Of a stretch of DNA of 64,000 bases, positions 10,748 through 20,947 are shown piece after piece. Position 1 is the first letter of the stretch, and each line of letters starts with the position of its first letter. The stretch is from Neostapfia colusana (taxonomy: Eukaryota > Streptophyta > Magnoliopsida > Poales > Poaceae): the NCBI GenBank assembly GCA_030760725.1, contig JASWHV010000008.1, positions 53,729,671-53,793,670 of the forward strand. The letters are read 5' to 3'. Under the pieces are notes generated by a model. It was not told the DNA's origin, ran no database searches, and worked only from the letters and a program-made list of their open reading frames with translations. The translations under genes were made by a program, and so were the position numbers.

Positions 10748-11560
10748 ATGATGATTTTAGCCGATGCACTAAAATCGGAGAAATTCTCTGGTGTGCACTT
10801 CAAGAGGTGACAAGTTAAGACCACGTTGTGGCTTCAATCACTTAAGATCTTCTAGGTAACCGAGAGCAGACCTCAAGGTCCTTTGACCGTTGAAAAATAG
10901 ATAAAGTTTGAGGAAGCCAATGCTGCACTGAGAGGATGTATCTTAAACATTCTTAACAACAAGCTCTGTAATGTTTATCTAATAGGCACGGATGGGAAAG
11001 AGTTGTGAGATGCACTTAACGCTAAGTATGGTGCAGCCGATGCAGGCGGTGAGCTATATATCATGGAGAGCTTCCATGACTACAAGATGGTTAACACTCG
11101 TCCTGTAGTCGAACAGGCTCATGAGATACAGTTTATCACGAGAGAGCTTGATCACCTTAAGTGTTCTCTACCTGACAAGTTTGTCGCTGGTTGCATTATT
11201 GCAAAGTTGCCTCCCTCGTGGAGGAACTTCACCACATCTCTAAACAAAAGTGACAGGAAATATCAGTTGAAAACCTGATAGCATCTCTTGATATTGAAGA
11301 GAAGGCTCGAGCTAAGGACTCTACTGAGAAAGGGGGTGAGGGTCAATCTAGCGCCAATGCAAATATGGTGCAGAAATCCAATATCAAGAATAAAGGGAAC
11401 AACAAGTATCAGTTTAACCCGAACAAAACTACTGCTTTTCAAAAAGAAGAAGTCAAACAAAGCCAATGAGTGCTGCTATACATGTGGTGAGCACGGACAT
11501 TTTTCTAAGAATTGTCCTGACAGGACAGATCGTAGAGGGAAAAAGAACGTCAACATTGTG
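10748..11560 (+). pseudogene. Copia-A gag (broken)
   Basis: The ATG near 10748 opens a Gag of the plant Copia type (DALKSEKFSGVHFKRW). Internal stops occur near 10855, 10905, 11008 and 11256. The stretch 11063-11278 is open and contains AHEIQFITRELDHLKCSLPD and FVAGCIIAKLPPSWRNF, which are typical. A zinc knuckle at 11471-11515 is intact (CYTCGEHGHFSKNC) but lies in another frame after a frameshift. No functional Gag can be made. Confidence 0.8.
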
Positions 11561-13987
11561 ACATCTAGCAATGCGGATGGATACGGTAATTTTTTTACTG
11601 TTCTTTCTATTTTTCAAACACCATCCTGCTTGTTTGATACGGGTGCTAATGTTCATGTATGTTCTGACATGTCTATGTTTACTTCTTACCAGTTCGTTCG
11701 GGTTTCCTCCGTCTTAATAGGGAATGGGTCACATGCTTCTGTTCGTGGTGTTGGCGCGGTCGATCTGAAGTTCACTTCAGTAAAGATTGTCCAGCTGAGG
11801 AACGTGCAACATGTCCCTACTATAAACAAGAATCTTGTTAGCGGATCTCTTCTATGTAGAGATGGGTTAAAAGTAGGTTTAGAGTCCAATAAAATAGTTG
11901 TGTCGAAGCATGGACAATTTATTGGTAAAGGCAATAAATGCGGAGTCTTGTTCCGCTTTTCTTTGTTAGAGTTTAATAATATGAGCTATTATGTTTATAC
12001 CCTTGGTTGAAAGTCCAATTGTGATTTTACCCTCCAAAATCAGAGTTTGTGATTTTACCCCTGTTTTTTCAAAACAAAGCCAAAGTATAACCATATTCCG
12101 TTATGTGTTGTTAACGATGTTAAATTATAATGAAAAAAGATAGAAACACCCTTATGATTTTACCCCTATTTGTAATATGTGTTTATGATTTTACCCCTAT
12201 TTTAATATAGTTATAGATTATTTTGTATTTATTCAAAATAGTGGTAAAATCACAAGCATGATCAAATTAGTTTAAAATTAAACGGGTATTTCTGTCTCTT
12301 TTCATCATATTTAACACTGTTAACTGTATATAACAGAGTAGGGGTATACTTTGACTTCGTTTCGAAAAAGCAGGGGCAAAATCACAAACTCTAATTTTGG
12401 AGGGTAAAATCACAATTAGACTTTCAACCAAGGATATTAACACAATAAACCCTTAATAATAAGTCAATAAACTGTATTTGTGGCAGTGTTAATGATGATG
12501 CTGAGTGTTTGGCATTCATTCTCGTTTATGTCATGTTAATTTTGGTTTATTGAATCGTCTATCTAGTCTCAAGTTAATTCCGAAATTCACCATTGCAAAG
12601 GTTCTAAGTGTCATAGTTGTGTGCAATCAAAACAATCTCGAAACCCTCACAAGGCAGCCGAGGAGAGAAACTTGGCACCTCTAGAACTCATACATTCTGA
12701 TCTATACGAGATGAATAGTGTGTTGACAAAAGGTGGAAAGAACTATTTCATGAGGCTAATAGATGATTCGACTAGATTCTGCTATGTATACTTGTTGCAA
12801 ACTAAATATGAAGTTTTAGACTACTTTAAAATTTATAAAGCCGAAGTAGAAAATCAATTAGAGAGAAAGATCAAACGTCTTAGGTCAGATCGTGGTGGTG
12901 AGTATTTTCCCAAATTATTTTGATGATTTTGTGAGGAATGTGGTATTGTACACGAGAGGACGCCTCCCTATTCACCCCAATCAAATGAGGTAGCCGAGGG
13001 GAAAAACCGCACGTTGTGTAACTTGGTGAATGCCATGTTAGACACTTCTAGTGTATATAAGGCATGGTGGGGGAGGCTCTATTGACTTCATGTCATGTCC
13101 TAAACCGCGTTCCAAACAAGAATAAAGAAAAAAACCCTTATGAGGAGTGGGTTGGGAGAAAACCATCACTTTCATACTTGCGTACTTGGAGGTGTTTGCC
13201 AAAGGTCAATATCCCAATCTCCAAGAAACGTAAACTTGGACCAAAGACAGTGAATTGCATCTTTCTAGGCTATGCTCAGCGGAGTATCGCCTATAGGTTT
13301 TTAGTAGTTAAATCTGAGATACCTGATATGCACGTTGATACTATTATGGAATCTCATGATGCAACAATTTTTGAGAATATATTTCCTATGAAATATATGC
13401 ATAGCACTGTTAGAATCTCTTCTAAACATAATCATGAATCCACCACAACTAGCGAGTTTCTTGAAACACCATTTGAGAACGTCCTCGAGTAGGAACACAA
13501 TGAAACAACTCAGACTAGTAGGACATAGAGGATTGCAAAATCCTTTAGTGATGATTTCATTATGTACCTTGTGGATGACACTCCTAAATCCATTGCAGAG
13601 ACATATGCATCTCCTGATGCAGATGACTGGAAAGAAGCAGTTCATAGTAAGATGGACTAAATCCTTTCGAATGGAACTTGAGAGTTAACTAAAGGACCGT
13701 ACGGGTGCAAACCAGTAGGTTGTAAGTGGGTGTTCAAGAAGAAGCTTAGGACTGATGGTACTATTGAAAAGTACAAGGCGAGGCTAGTTGCAAAGAATAT
13801 ACACAAAATGAAGATGAAGACTATTTTGACACCTATTCACCTGTCGCTAGATTGATGACAATCCGAGTACTACTTTCTCCGGCTGCCTCTTATGGTCTAA
13901 TCATCCGTCAAATGGATGTTGAAGACAACTTTCCTTAATGGAGAGTTGGAAGAAGAGATCTATATGGATCAACATGATGGATTTGTA
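11561..13987 (+). pseudogene. Copia-A pol: protease, integrase, start of reverse transcriptase (broken)
   Basis: Protease CLFDTGANVHVCSD is near 11629-11670. The pre-integrase region is split by the MITE at 11982. Integrase resumes after it: LAPLELIHSDLYEMN near 12680, RSDRGGEYF near 12880, TPPYSPQSNEVAE near 12962, then KRKLGPKTVNCIFLGYA near 13230 and SEIPDMHVDTIMESHDA near 13315. Reverse transcriptase begins near 13610-13790 (CKWVFKKKLRTDGTIEKYKA) and is cut at 13987 by Copia-B after LEEEIYMDQHDGFVA. Multiple frameshifts and stops are present. Confidence 0.82.
11982..12452. mobile_element. Mutator-type MITE inside Copia-A pol
   Basis: A 471-bp non-coding insertion with long terminal inverted repeats. 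The left end around 12001-12063 (CCTTGGTTGAAAGTC, GATTTTACCCTCCAAAAT) is matched in reverse complement around 12370-12432; the outer 15 bases are more diverged. It is flanked by a perfect 9-bp direct repeat TTAATAATA at 11973-11981 and 12453-12461. Removing the insertion and one repeat copy puts the interrupted pol frame back in register. A 9-bp duplication with long inverted repeats is the signature of Mutator-like elements; with no transposase this is a non-autonomous member. Confidence 0.85.
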
Positions 13988-14459
13988 GCAAGTACGGGGT
14001 CTCCAGGAAATACGGCGAGAAGGCCAGGACGTCGGGAGGGCAACTGACTGACCGACTCTTGTGCAACGCCTAGTCTTGCGGATCATGGCCGAAGTGGAGC
14101 TGGTTGTGCGGAGTACGGATGGAGTGCAGAGTGTCCAGATTGTGCGGATCGTGAACGTGAAGACCGGATCAAGAGATTGTGCTCCATGTGAGATTAAGTG
14201 GTCTATAAAAGCACAATTCCCGATGCCGTGGAGAGGGTGGAGTGAGCAGAGTAGGGGAAGTGCCTAGTGGAGTGGGGCCGGAGTGGGCAGAGAGCCAATG
14301 CAATACAGTGTTTGTGCTGGTGTTGTTGCGAGTGCAGTGAGTGCAGTGAGTGTCTTGTGTTGGTGTTGGTGTGAAGCACCAAAATTTGTTATATCGCGTG
14401 TTCTTCTCCAGCAAATCAAGTGGTGTGTGTTTCATCAATAGTGAGGAGTTGGGCCAACA
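13988..14459 (+). repeat. 5' LTR of Copia-B, truncated at its left end
   Basis: Homologous to 15734-16216 of the 3' LTR and ending with the same GGGCCAACA. TATA box (TATAAAA) at 14204-14210. Compared with the 3' LTR it lacks a short stretch near 14350. Confidence 0.88.
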
Positions 14460-14461
14460 AT

Positions 14462-14473
14462 TGGTATCAGAGC
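14462..14473 (+). other. Primer binding site of Copia-B
   Basis: TGGTATCAGAGC, two bases after the LTR end; tRNA-Met type. Confidence 0.9.
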
Positions 14474-14492
14474 TTAGGTTAGTGTTGCAGCC

Positions 14493-15431
14493 ATGTCGGT
14501 CGAAGGTTCAGGAGTCTACACGCCGCCTAGTCGCCGCATTGGCGGCCACAACGACGGCAGCCATGAGATGGTTGTGAAGGAGGCAGGGGTGACATTGCGT
14601 TAACCCATGCTTTCGGAGGACAACTACGGCGTGTGGGCGGTGAAGATGAAGATTTTCTTGCGTGCCCAAGGTGTGTGGGCAGCCGTGGAGGGCAAGCAAG
14701 GTGTTGACGAGAGAATGGACCAAATGGCTCTCGCAACCATTGTCCAAGCGGTGCCGGATGGCTTGGTGATGGCCATATCTGAGAAGTATACGACAAAGCT
14801 GGCATGGGATGCGCTAAAAGAAATGCGCGTCGGTGAAGATCGTGCCAAGAAGGCTCGCGTACAGACTCTCAAGAGAGAGCTCGATGGTATGTACATGAGT
14901 GATTCTGAAAATTTTAATGAATTTGACTTGAAGGTGACCACTATCGTGAACGAGATACATGCTCTCGGCACGAAAGTGGAGGAGGCAAGCGTCGTCGAGA
15001 AGCTCTTGCGTTCTGTCCCCGACAAGTTCCTTCCCATTGTGAGCACCATAGAGCAATGGGGGGATATGGCAGCGATGTCGGTGGCTGAAGTTGTGGGACG
15101 CCTACGGGCGTTCGAGGAGTCTTCCAAGGGGTGAAAACGTGATGGTGATGTGGAGAAGCTGTTGATGGCACGTGCGGAGGCACAACTCACGCGTGCCGAG
15201 TGGGAGGCCATAGTTGCTGAAGAGAAGCGCAATGGTGAAACCTCCGGTGACAGCTACAACAAAAATGGTGGGAAGAAATTTTGTCGCAAGTTTGACAAAT
15301 CAAAGATCGACTGCCGTAAGTGTGGTGAGCTGGGTCACTTTGCAGATGAGTGTGATGCGGTGAAGAAAATATCAAATGGTGTGGCACAGCTTGCTGTAGC
15401 GGATGCTGACTACGAGACAGCGTTGCTGTGA
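14493..15431 (+). pseudogene. Copia-B gag, single frame with two stops
   Basis: A 312-codon Gag frame from the ATG at 14493 to the TGA at 15429-15431, in one register throughout. Two stops interrupt it: TAA at 14601-14603 and TGA at 15132-15134. The UBN2-type capsid is readable (NYGVWAVKMKIFLRAQGVW, RELDGMYMSDSENFNEFDLK, EKLLRSVPDKFLPIVSTIEQ). The C-terminal part has a perfect zinc knuckle, CRKCGELGHFADEC, near 15310-15352. Without the two stops it would be a normal-length Copia Gag that ends where a pol would usually start. Confidence 0.85.
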
Positions 15432-15480
15432 AGACGTGTGAATGTGCTTGAATAAATCCCAACAAGATTAGGGAGGTGAT

Positions 15481-16216
15481 TGTTAGGTTTAATCTTGTTT
15501 AGTGTGTATGTTTAATATTGTGTGAAGTAAAAAATAAATAGTGGGTTGCGGTGCTGCCAATGTGTGGTGGTGCTGCCTATGTGTAAGTGTTGCGACGTGA
15601 CAAGGAGCAGGTCAAGTGGGCAGAGCCTACAGAGTGAGGCCTGGTCTTTTGCATGGCGTGCGTGAGCTACAGCTACGAAGTGAAAGCTGGAGCTGGTGCA
15701 TGCACAGGAACGGTTCGTGGTGTCAAAGCCATGCGTCTCAGCAAGTACGGGGTCTCCAGGAAATACGGCGAGAAGGCCAGGACGTCGGGAGGGCAACTGA
15801 CTGACCGACTCCTGTGCAACGCCTGGTCTTGCGGATCATGGCCGAAGTGGAGCCGGTTGTGCGGAGTACGAGGGCAGAGTGTCCAGATCGTGCGGATCGT
15901 GAACGTGAAGACCGGATCAAGAGATTGTGCTCCATGTGAGTTTAAGCGGTCTATAAAAGCACAAGTCCCGATACAGTGGAGAGGGTGGAGTGAGCAGAGT
16001 AGGGAAAGTGACCAGTGGAGTGGAGCCGGAGTGGGCAGAGAGCCAGTGCAGTACAGTGTGCGTGCTGGTGTTGTTGCGAGTGCAGTGAGTGCTAAGGTGG
16101 TGTGTGTGCCGAGAGTGTCTTGTGTTGGTGTTGGTGTGAAGCACCAAAATTTGTGTGTTCTTCTCCAGCAAATCAAGTGGTATGTATTTCATCAATAGTG
16201 AGGAGTTGGGCCAACA
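15481..16216 (+). repeat. 3' LTR of Copia-B
   Basis: 736 bp, TGTTAGGTTT...GGGCCAACA. It follows a polypurine tract (AGGGAGGTGA, about 15470-15479). TATA box at 15952-15958. Confidence 0.88.
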
Positions 16217-16322
16217 AAAAGGTGAATAGAGAAAGATGTGCAAATTGTTGAAATTCTTGTATGGTCGGGATTTGTCATTAATGAGTCTGATCGATGCATG
16301 TACTATCGCTATGGTGGGGCCT
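16217..16322 (+). pseudogene. Copia-A reverse transcriptase remnant
   Basis: Resumes Copia-A pol right of Copia-B: MCKLLKFLYG is followed directly by SGFVINESDRCMYYRYGG, so the intervening conserved segment is deleted. At 16322 a second deletion fuses this to the interior of the 3' LTR. Confidence 0.75.
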
Positions 16323-16657
16323 ATCATAGTCTACTTCATCCCGAGCGTCGGCATGCACCGACGATCGGAAGAGCAGGTCACCCCTTGCGATCCTGCACCG
16401 GGAGAAGGCGAATAAGGTTTTTAGGAAGCTCTCCGCAGTCGCGTTCTTCATCACGGGTCGCCTACCACCAAGATCGAGCGCTGCTGCCCAGCGTCGCCAC
16501 CAACGTCTGCACCGACCGTTGTCAGATCTGCGTCTGCAGCGGTTCCTCCAGCTTCAGATCGGTACGCCTAATCTGACTTCTCGTTGGGTGATGTTTCTCG
16601 CTGTTCGAATTAGTGTTTTTCCGGAATTATTCATTAAATTGCCTTTTTCATCAAACA
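16323..16657 (+). repeat. 3' LTR of Copia-A, right part only
   Basis: Begins TATCATAGTCTACTTCATCC, matching 10397 onward, and ends TCATCAAACA, matching 10700-10709. The first 460 bp or so of the LTR are missing. Confidence 0.8.
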
Positions 16658-17571
16658 ATTTTGGGGTGGGGATTTAGGGAAGATGGCATATCCAAATCTA
16701 TTAAAGTTAGCGATCTTAGTGTAATGGACATAATTCAGTGAATAAAGGAGTACATGACATCCCTCTTGAGTCCATTCAAATTAACAGTAATTGACTGTAG
16801 TCCTATAAGAACACAATATATGGGAACAATAAGATAGATGATTGAATTAGGGATCAATAGATTTCTTTTAGATAATGGGTAATCCCGACCTTCCCCTCCA
16901 CAAGTCGAGGTTACGGCCGATAGATAATCTAACCCTATATTTAAAACTACTCCGACCATCATGCTAATTGAGTCAAAACAGATATTGCCTAATTATGTCA
17001 GTCAAATGTAAAGCATAATCTAGTGCCACATATCATGCTTCGGAGCCCCTTTTATCAAGTTCAATAACAGGACACAGTGCATTGTATAAATGAATGAAGC
17101 ATTCCTAGTGATAATGGTTGGAGAAAGACAACATCAAGCTTATTACCTAATTAGATGTAAATAATAAAGCAGTCAAAACTTGAAATTGCTCAGTGTGAAA
17201 GCTAGCACACTCCATTCAAAATTATTGATGAATTGGATCATCTGATGATGGAAGCCCTCTTACAATAACTAGGAAAGCCAACCTATTGCACACTCTGATC
17301 CTAAACAGCTGGAAACTGTAGAATATGAGCAGTCAAAGCTTCTTGGCCACTAGTATAATCTAAGTACATGTATAATTTGCAAACAGATATGGTATTACAA
17401 CCAACATTAAGCACTTGAATAGCTATTCGCCATGCTTCTCACATTAATGTAGTTATGCCTTTGTATGCTCTAAGAACTTTGTTGAAACAGTATCTTTTTC
17501 GAACAAGAAAACAACAGGAAGATACTACTGTTGAATATTAAAAGATAAGACTGTACATAGTGGCAACATAG
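16658..17571. other. Intergenic DNA between Copia-A and element C
   Basis: About 900 bp of AT-rich single-copy-looking sequence. It would have been continuous with sequence ending at 9939 before Copia-A arrived. No gene, repeat or RNA recognised; short open frames look random. Confidence 0.45.
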
Positions 17572-20500
17572 TGTCACACCCGGTTTTTCCGAAGAAACAA
17601 CCAAGTGAATATCACATGTATGTCAGGATCATTTTCTCATACATGTGATGACAAATAGTGAAGCATCATTTATTACAAGCCAGGTGTCGAATATAAATAA
17701 GTCTTACATTGCAAATGTCTCAATGGACACTAATGCTTCATCACAAGTAAATAAACTAGCAGCGAAATATTATTCTTTTAGGGCTCCATCACAGGCGTTG
17801 CCCGGGGGTCTTCATGAACCTAAAATCCTTCCTCGGGTCCAAGGTCTTGGTCATTATACACCACCTCATTATCTTGACCTGAGCAGCAATATAAACCAAC
17901 AAATATGCAAGGTTGAGTACCAATGGTACTCAGCAAGTGTGGGAAAATTATATCATGCATGGCTAGAACAAGGAGAGGTTGAACTCATGGTTAAAGCACT
18001 ACGCAATTAATACCTATCACCTTAGCTTATTAAGCACCTACATTACTACACAAGTGAAATGGTCCCAATCTCCCAACCCATTATCATAATCCAATAACCA
18101 TAACATCATTTCCAATGTTAAGCTCCCCGCTTAACTTCCAAAACCATCAATCCTCTAATCATGAATAAGTCCAGGCCGCTCTTAACCGTGAGCACGGCTG
18201 TCAAGACAGTTTTGACTCTGCAGAGTTTGTACCACTGTACCCACATGTAGTGATTTCATCCCCCGTTGCCGGGTGGACTAAAAGAACCTCCATTATGCCA
18301 GTGGCTACGATCCACATTCACACTTCCCAGGTGTGCAGCCAGGAGATCACTACGAAGCCTTTACAAAGGGATTCCCGACGAGCGTGGGCCCACTGTGGTT
18401 TCACCCCTAACAGCATACAAGAGGCTCCAACCCCGCTGCAGTGGCCCCCTCTTGAGCCTTGCGGTTCATATGGTAGTCCAGCTGACACCCACTCCCCGCA
18501 CCATCCAACACACCCATACTACGCCGGGGATACACCTAATTAATTGGCCAAGCTGCCCCATCTCAGCATGTGGTTGGCACTGTAAAGCCGGGTTACATGC
18601 TCCATGAACCGGTCCTTAGGATCTAGGCAAGTACTAAACACAAACCCAAGTCTCGTGCACCCAGCACACAACCAAAACATCCAACTTGCCTTGATCCCTA
18701 CCTCTACATAACTCACAATATCTCATTCAAGAATATGGTATAATAAACTGATGATCTCATATCCCAAATATCCCATTTTAAGCATGGCTAAGCATATGCA
18801 TGTAAATAAATGACATGACAAAATAAATCCCAACCCAAGCTTCAAGGAAACAAGGTAATGCAATTCTAGGGAAACTTTCCTAGCATGGGTTTCATATTTC
18901 AATTGACAATGCAAATAATTCTATCTACACATCCTAGCATAGGATCAAAGTGGTCAAGGACACTTGCCTCCTTCTTGCTGCTCTTGAAATGGATATTCCT
19001 GGTCTTGGAAATGAATAACTTGTTATTGAACAGGTTCTACTTCATACCATCACACATAGCAAAAGAAAAACAACAATCCATAAGACATAGTTCACACTTA
19101 CACTTCATAGAAACCACACATTCACACTTATGAAATTCATTCACCATTATATGTGTTGTGTTTCAGTTTTAAATAAATTCCTTATATTAAATTACTACAC
19201 CTTTTCACTACCAGGTATGTATGAAAAGTATTTTTCTTCTCCATATGTGCCTTCATAATTTCTACCACACTTAAACTGAACTCTTTGGATTTTAGAAACT
19301 CCATTTATCATTTACTAGTTGCTATATTTTCAGATTTATATTCCTATGCATAATTGTGTATTTTATTATGAAATTAGTAATACACATCATCTAAACAGTA
19401 TAGGTTCTGGTCCTAAATAATTTAATAACATATTTTGACCTTGGCTTCTGATGTAGACTATTTCATAATTATTTTCCATATTTTTCTATAACTATTCTTT
19501 ACTTAAAAATGTGTCCCTATACTAATAAATGTGAATAATAGATGAAGCAGATTTATTTCAGCCCAAAAATATATTTTTATCTCACTCCAAAGTTTTCTAA
19601 GTACTGAGAAAGTTTTTAATTAATTTTGACAATTATGTTTGTCCCCCTTTTTAATTTTTTAAACACTAGTTACATATTCAATTTTCTAGATTAAATACTA
19701 AACAGGGCTAAAATAATGAATTCACCCCATTACAGGGTCTATAATATTATTTTCATAATTTCCAGGGGTCTAGCTACACTTACCAGAGGTGTTTTTCCTA
19801 ATTTTTATTAAATCCGGGGGCTAAAACTGATTTTTAAATGAATTTACATGATTTTCTGGAGTTCCAGGGGCTAGATCTGAAGTTTCCGGGGCTAGCTCTC
19901 AATTCCAGAGAACCCCAGGGGGTAGCACGTAAGAATTCCAGTCTTTATAACGCGGGGCTGACGTGGACCGTCCGATTTTAAACCGACGGCTGAGATTATA
20001 ACATCGAACCGGTACGCGGGGTTTTAAAGTCTACCATGCGATTTAAAATAAACGGCGCACAAGCGGCCACGTCGCTCTGATCGAGCGCGGGCGGCGCTGC
20101 CGGCGGCGCACGGCGGCGGGAAGCGGCGATCTCGCCGGAAAGTTTCGGATCCGCGAGAATTCTGCCTAGAACTGTGATCTTATGGCATAGATCGGTAGAG
20201 GAGAGGTCAGGGATCTCACCTCGGTGGTTTTCTTGAGCTCGGGGGTCCTGGAAAGTGATCGGCGGCGAGGTCCGAGGCAAAACCACGGCGAAGCTCGTCG
20301 GCGCTGGATTTACACCGTAAGTCTCCGAGTTTTCTGCACCTGCAAAGCTCCCCGGAGCGGTGGATCAAGACCAGCGAGTTAGATCAGAGTTTCCGAGCTT
20401 AGATCGGCTAGAATTCACCGGCGAAGTCTCGGTGCTCACCGGAGTGAAAATCGGCGATCGCGTGGGAAAAACTGATCGGGGCTGGGGTTTTTATAGCCGG

Positions 20501-20902
20501 GGAAGGGCGATGGGTCTGTTGCGATCGAGTTTGAGTCGTTTGGGACCAGAATTCAGGCGGCGGGACGGGTTTTCCGATCGGTTAAGATCGCGCGCGCTCG
20601 GGGGAAAAGTCCGGGGTCGCGGGGTTAGGGATGACAGGCGGGTCCCACCCGTCTGTGAGAGGCAGCGCGGCGCGCGCGGGGGCGGGCTGGCGCGGGGATA
20701 CTGGGCCGGCTGGCGGGTTTCGACCCACTGGCCGGTTTTTTTCCCGTTTCTCTTTTTCTTTTTCCATTTCTTTTCTGTTTTGAGTATAATTTGAATTCCA
20801 GTTTGAATTTGAATTTTTGCAAAACATGCAACACGTCCAAAAATTTTTAAATTCCCCTCTGGACATGGTTTAGGGTTTTGAATCAAAATTTGGGGTGTTA
20901 CA
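17572..20902 (-). repeat. 3' LTR of element C
   Basis: 3,331 bp; on the plus strand TGTCACACCCGG...GGTGTTACA. It matches 26720-30048 throughout with scattered substitutions. TATA box (minus strand TATAAAAA) at 20488-20495. Confidence 0.93.
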
Positions 20903-20920
20903 GCTCTACCCCCCTTAAAA
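20903..20920 (-). other. Polypurine tract of element C
   Basis: The minus strand reads AAGGGGGGTAGAGC directly before the 3' LTR, the expected primer site for plus-strand DNA synthesis. Confidence 0.82.
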
Positions 20921-20947
20921 GAAATCTCGTCCTCGAGATTGGTGTTT

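Larger units (their letters stand above)
13988..16216 (+). mobile_element. Copia-B: gag-only (TR-GAG-like) element
   Basis: Two homologous LTRs flank only 1,021 bp of internal DNA, containing a PBS, one Gag frame and a purine tract. There is no protease, integrase or reverse transcriptase and no obvious deletion scar: Gag ends about 50 bp before the 3' LTR. Such compact elements depend on pol proteins of an autonomous relative. The 5' LTR lacks its first 250 bp or so; the left edge joins Copia-A at a short shared AGCAAG, so the target duplication cannot be checked. Confidence 0.82.
9940..16657 (+). mobile_element. Copia-A: decayed LTR retrotransposon carrying two insertions
   Basis: A plus-strand Copia element: 5' LTR, Gag, zinc knuckle, protease, integrase, part of reverse transcriptase, and the end of a 3' LTR. 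It is interrupted by a MITE at 11982-12452 and by Copia-B at 13988-16216. Most of reverse transcriptase, all RNase H and the start of the 3' LTR are deleted. The five bases left of the element (ATTCT, 9935-9939) and right of it (ATTTT, 16658-16662) match at four of five, a plausible aged target duplication. It is the oldest element in this part of the window. Confidence 0.82.
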
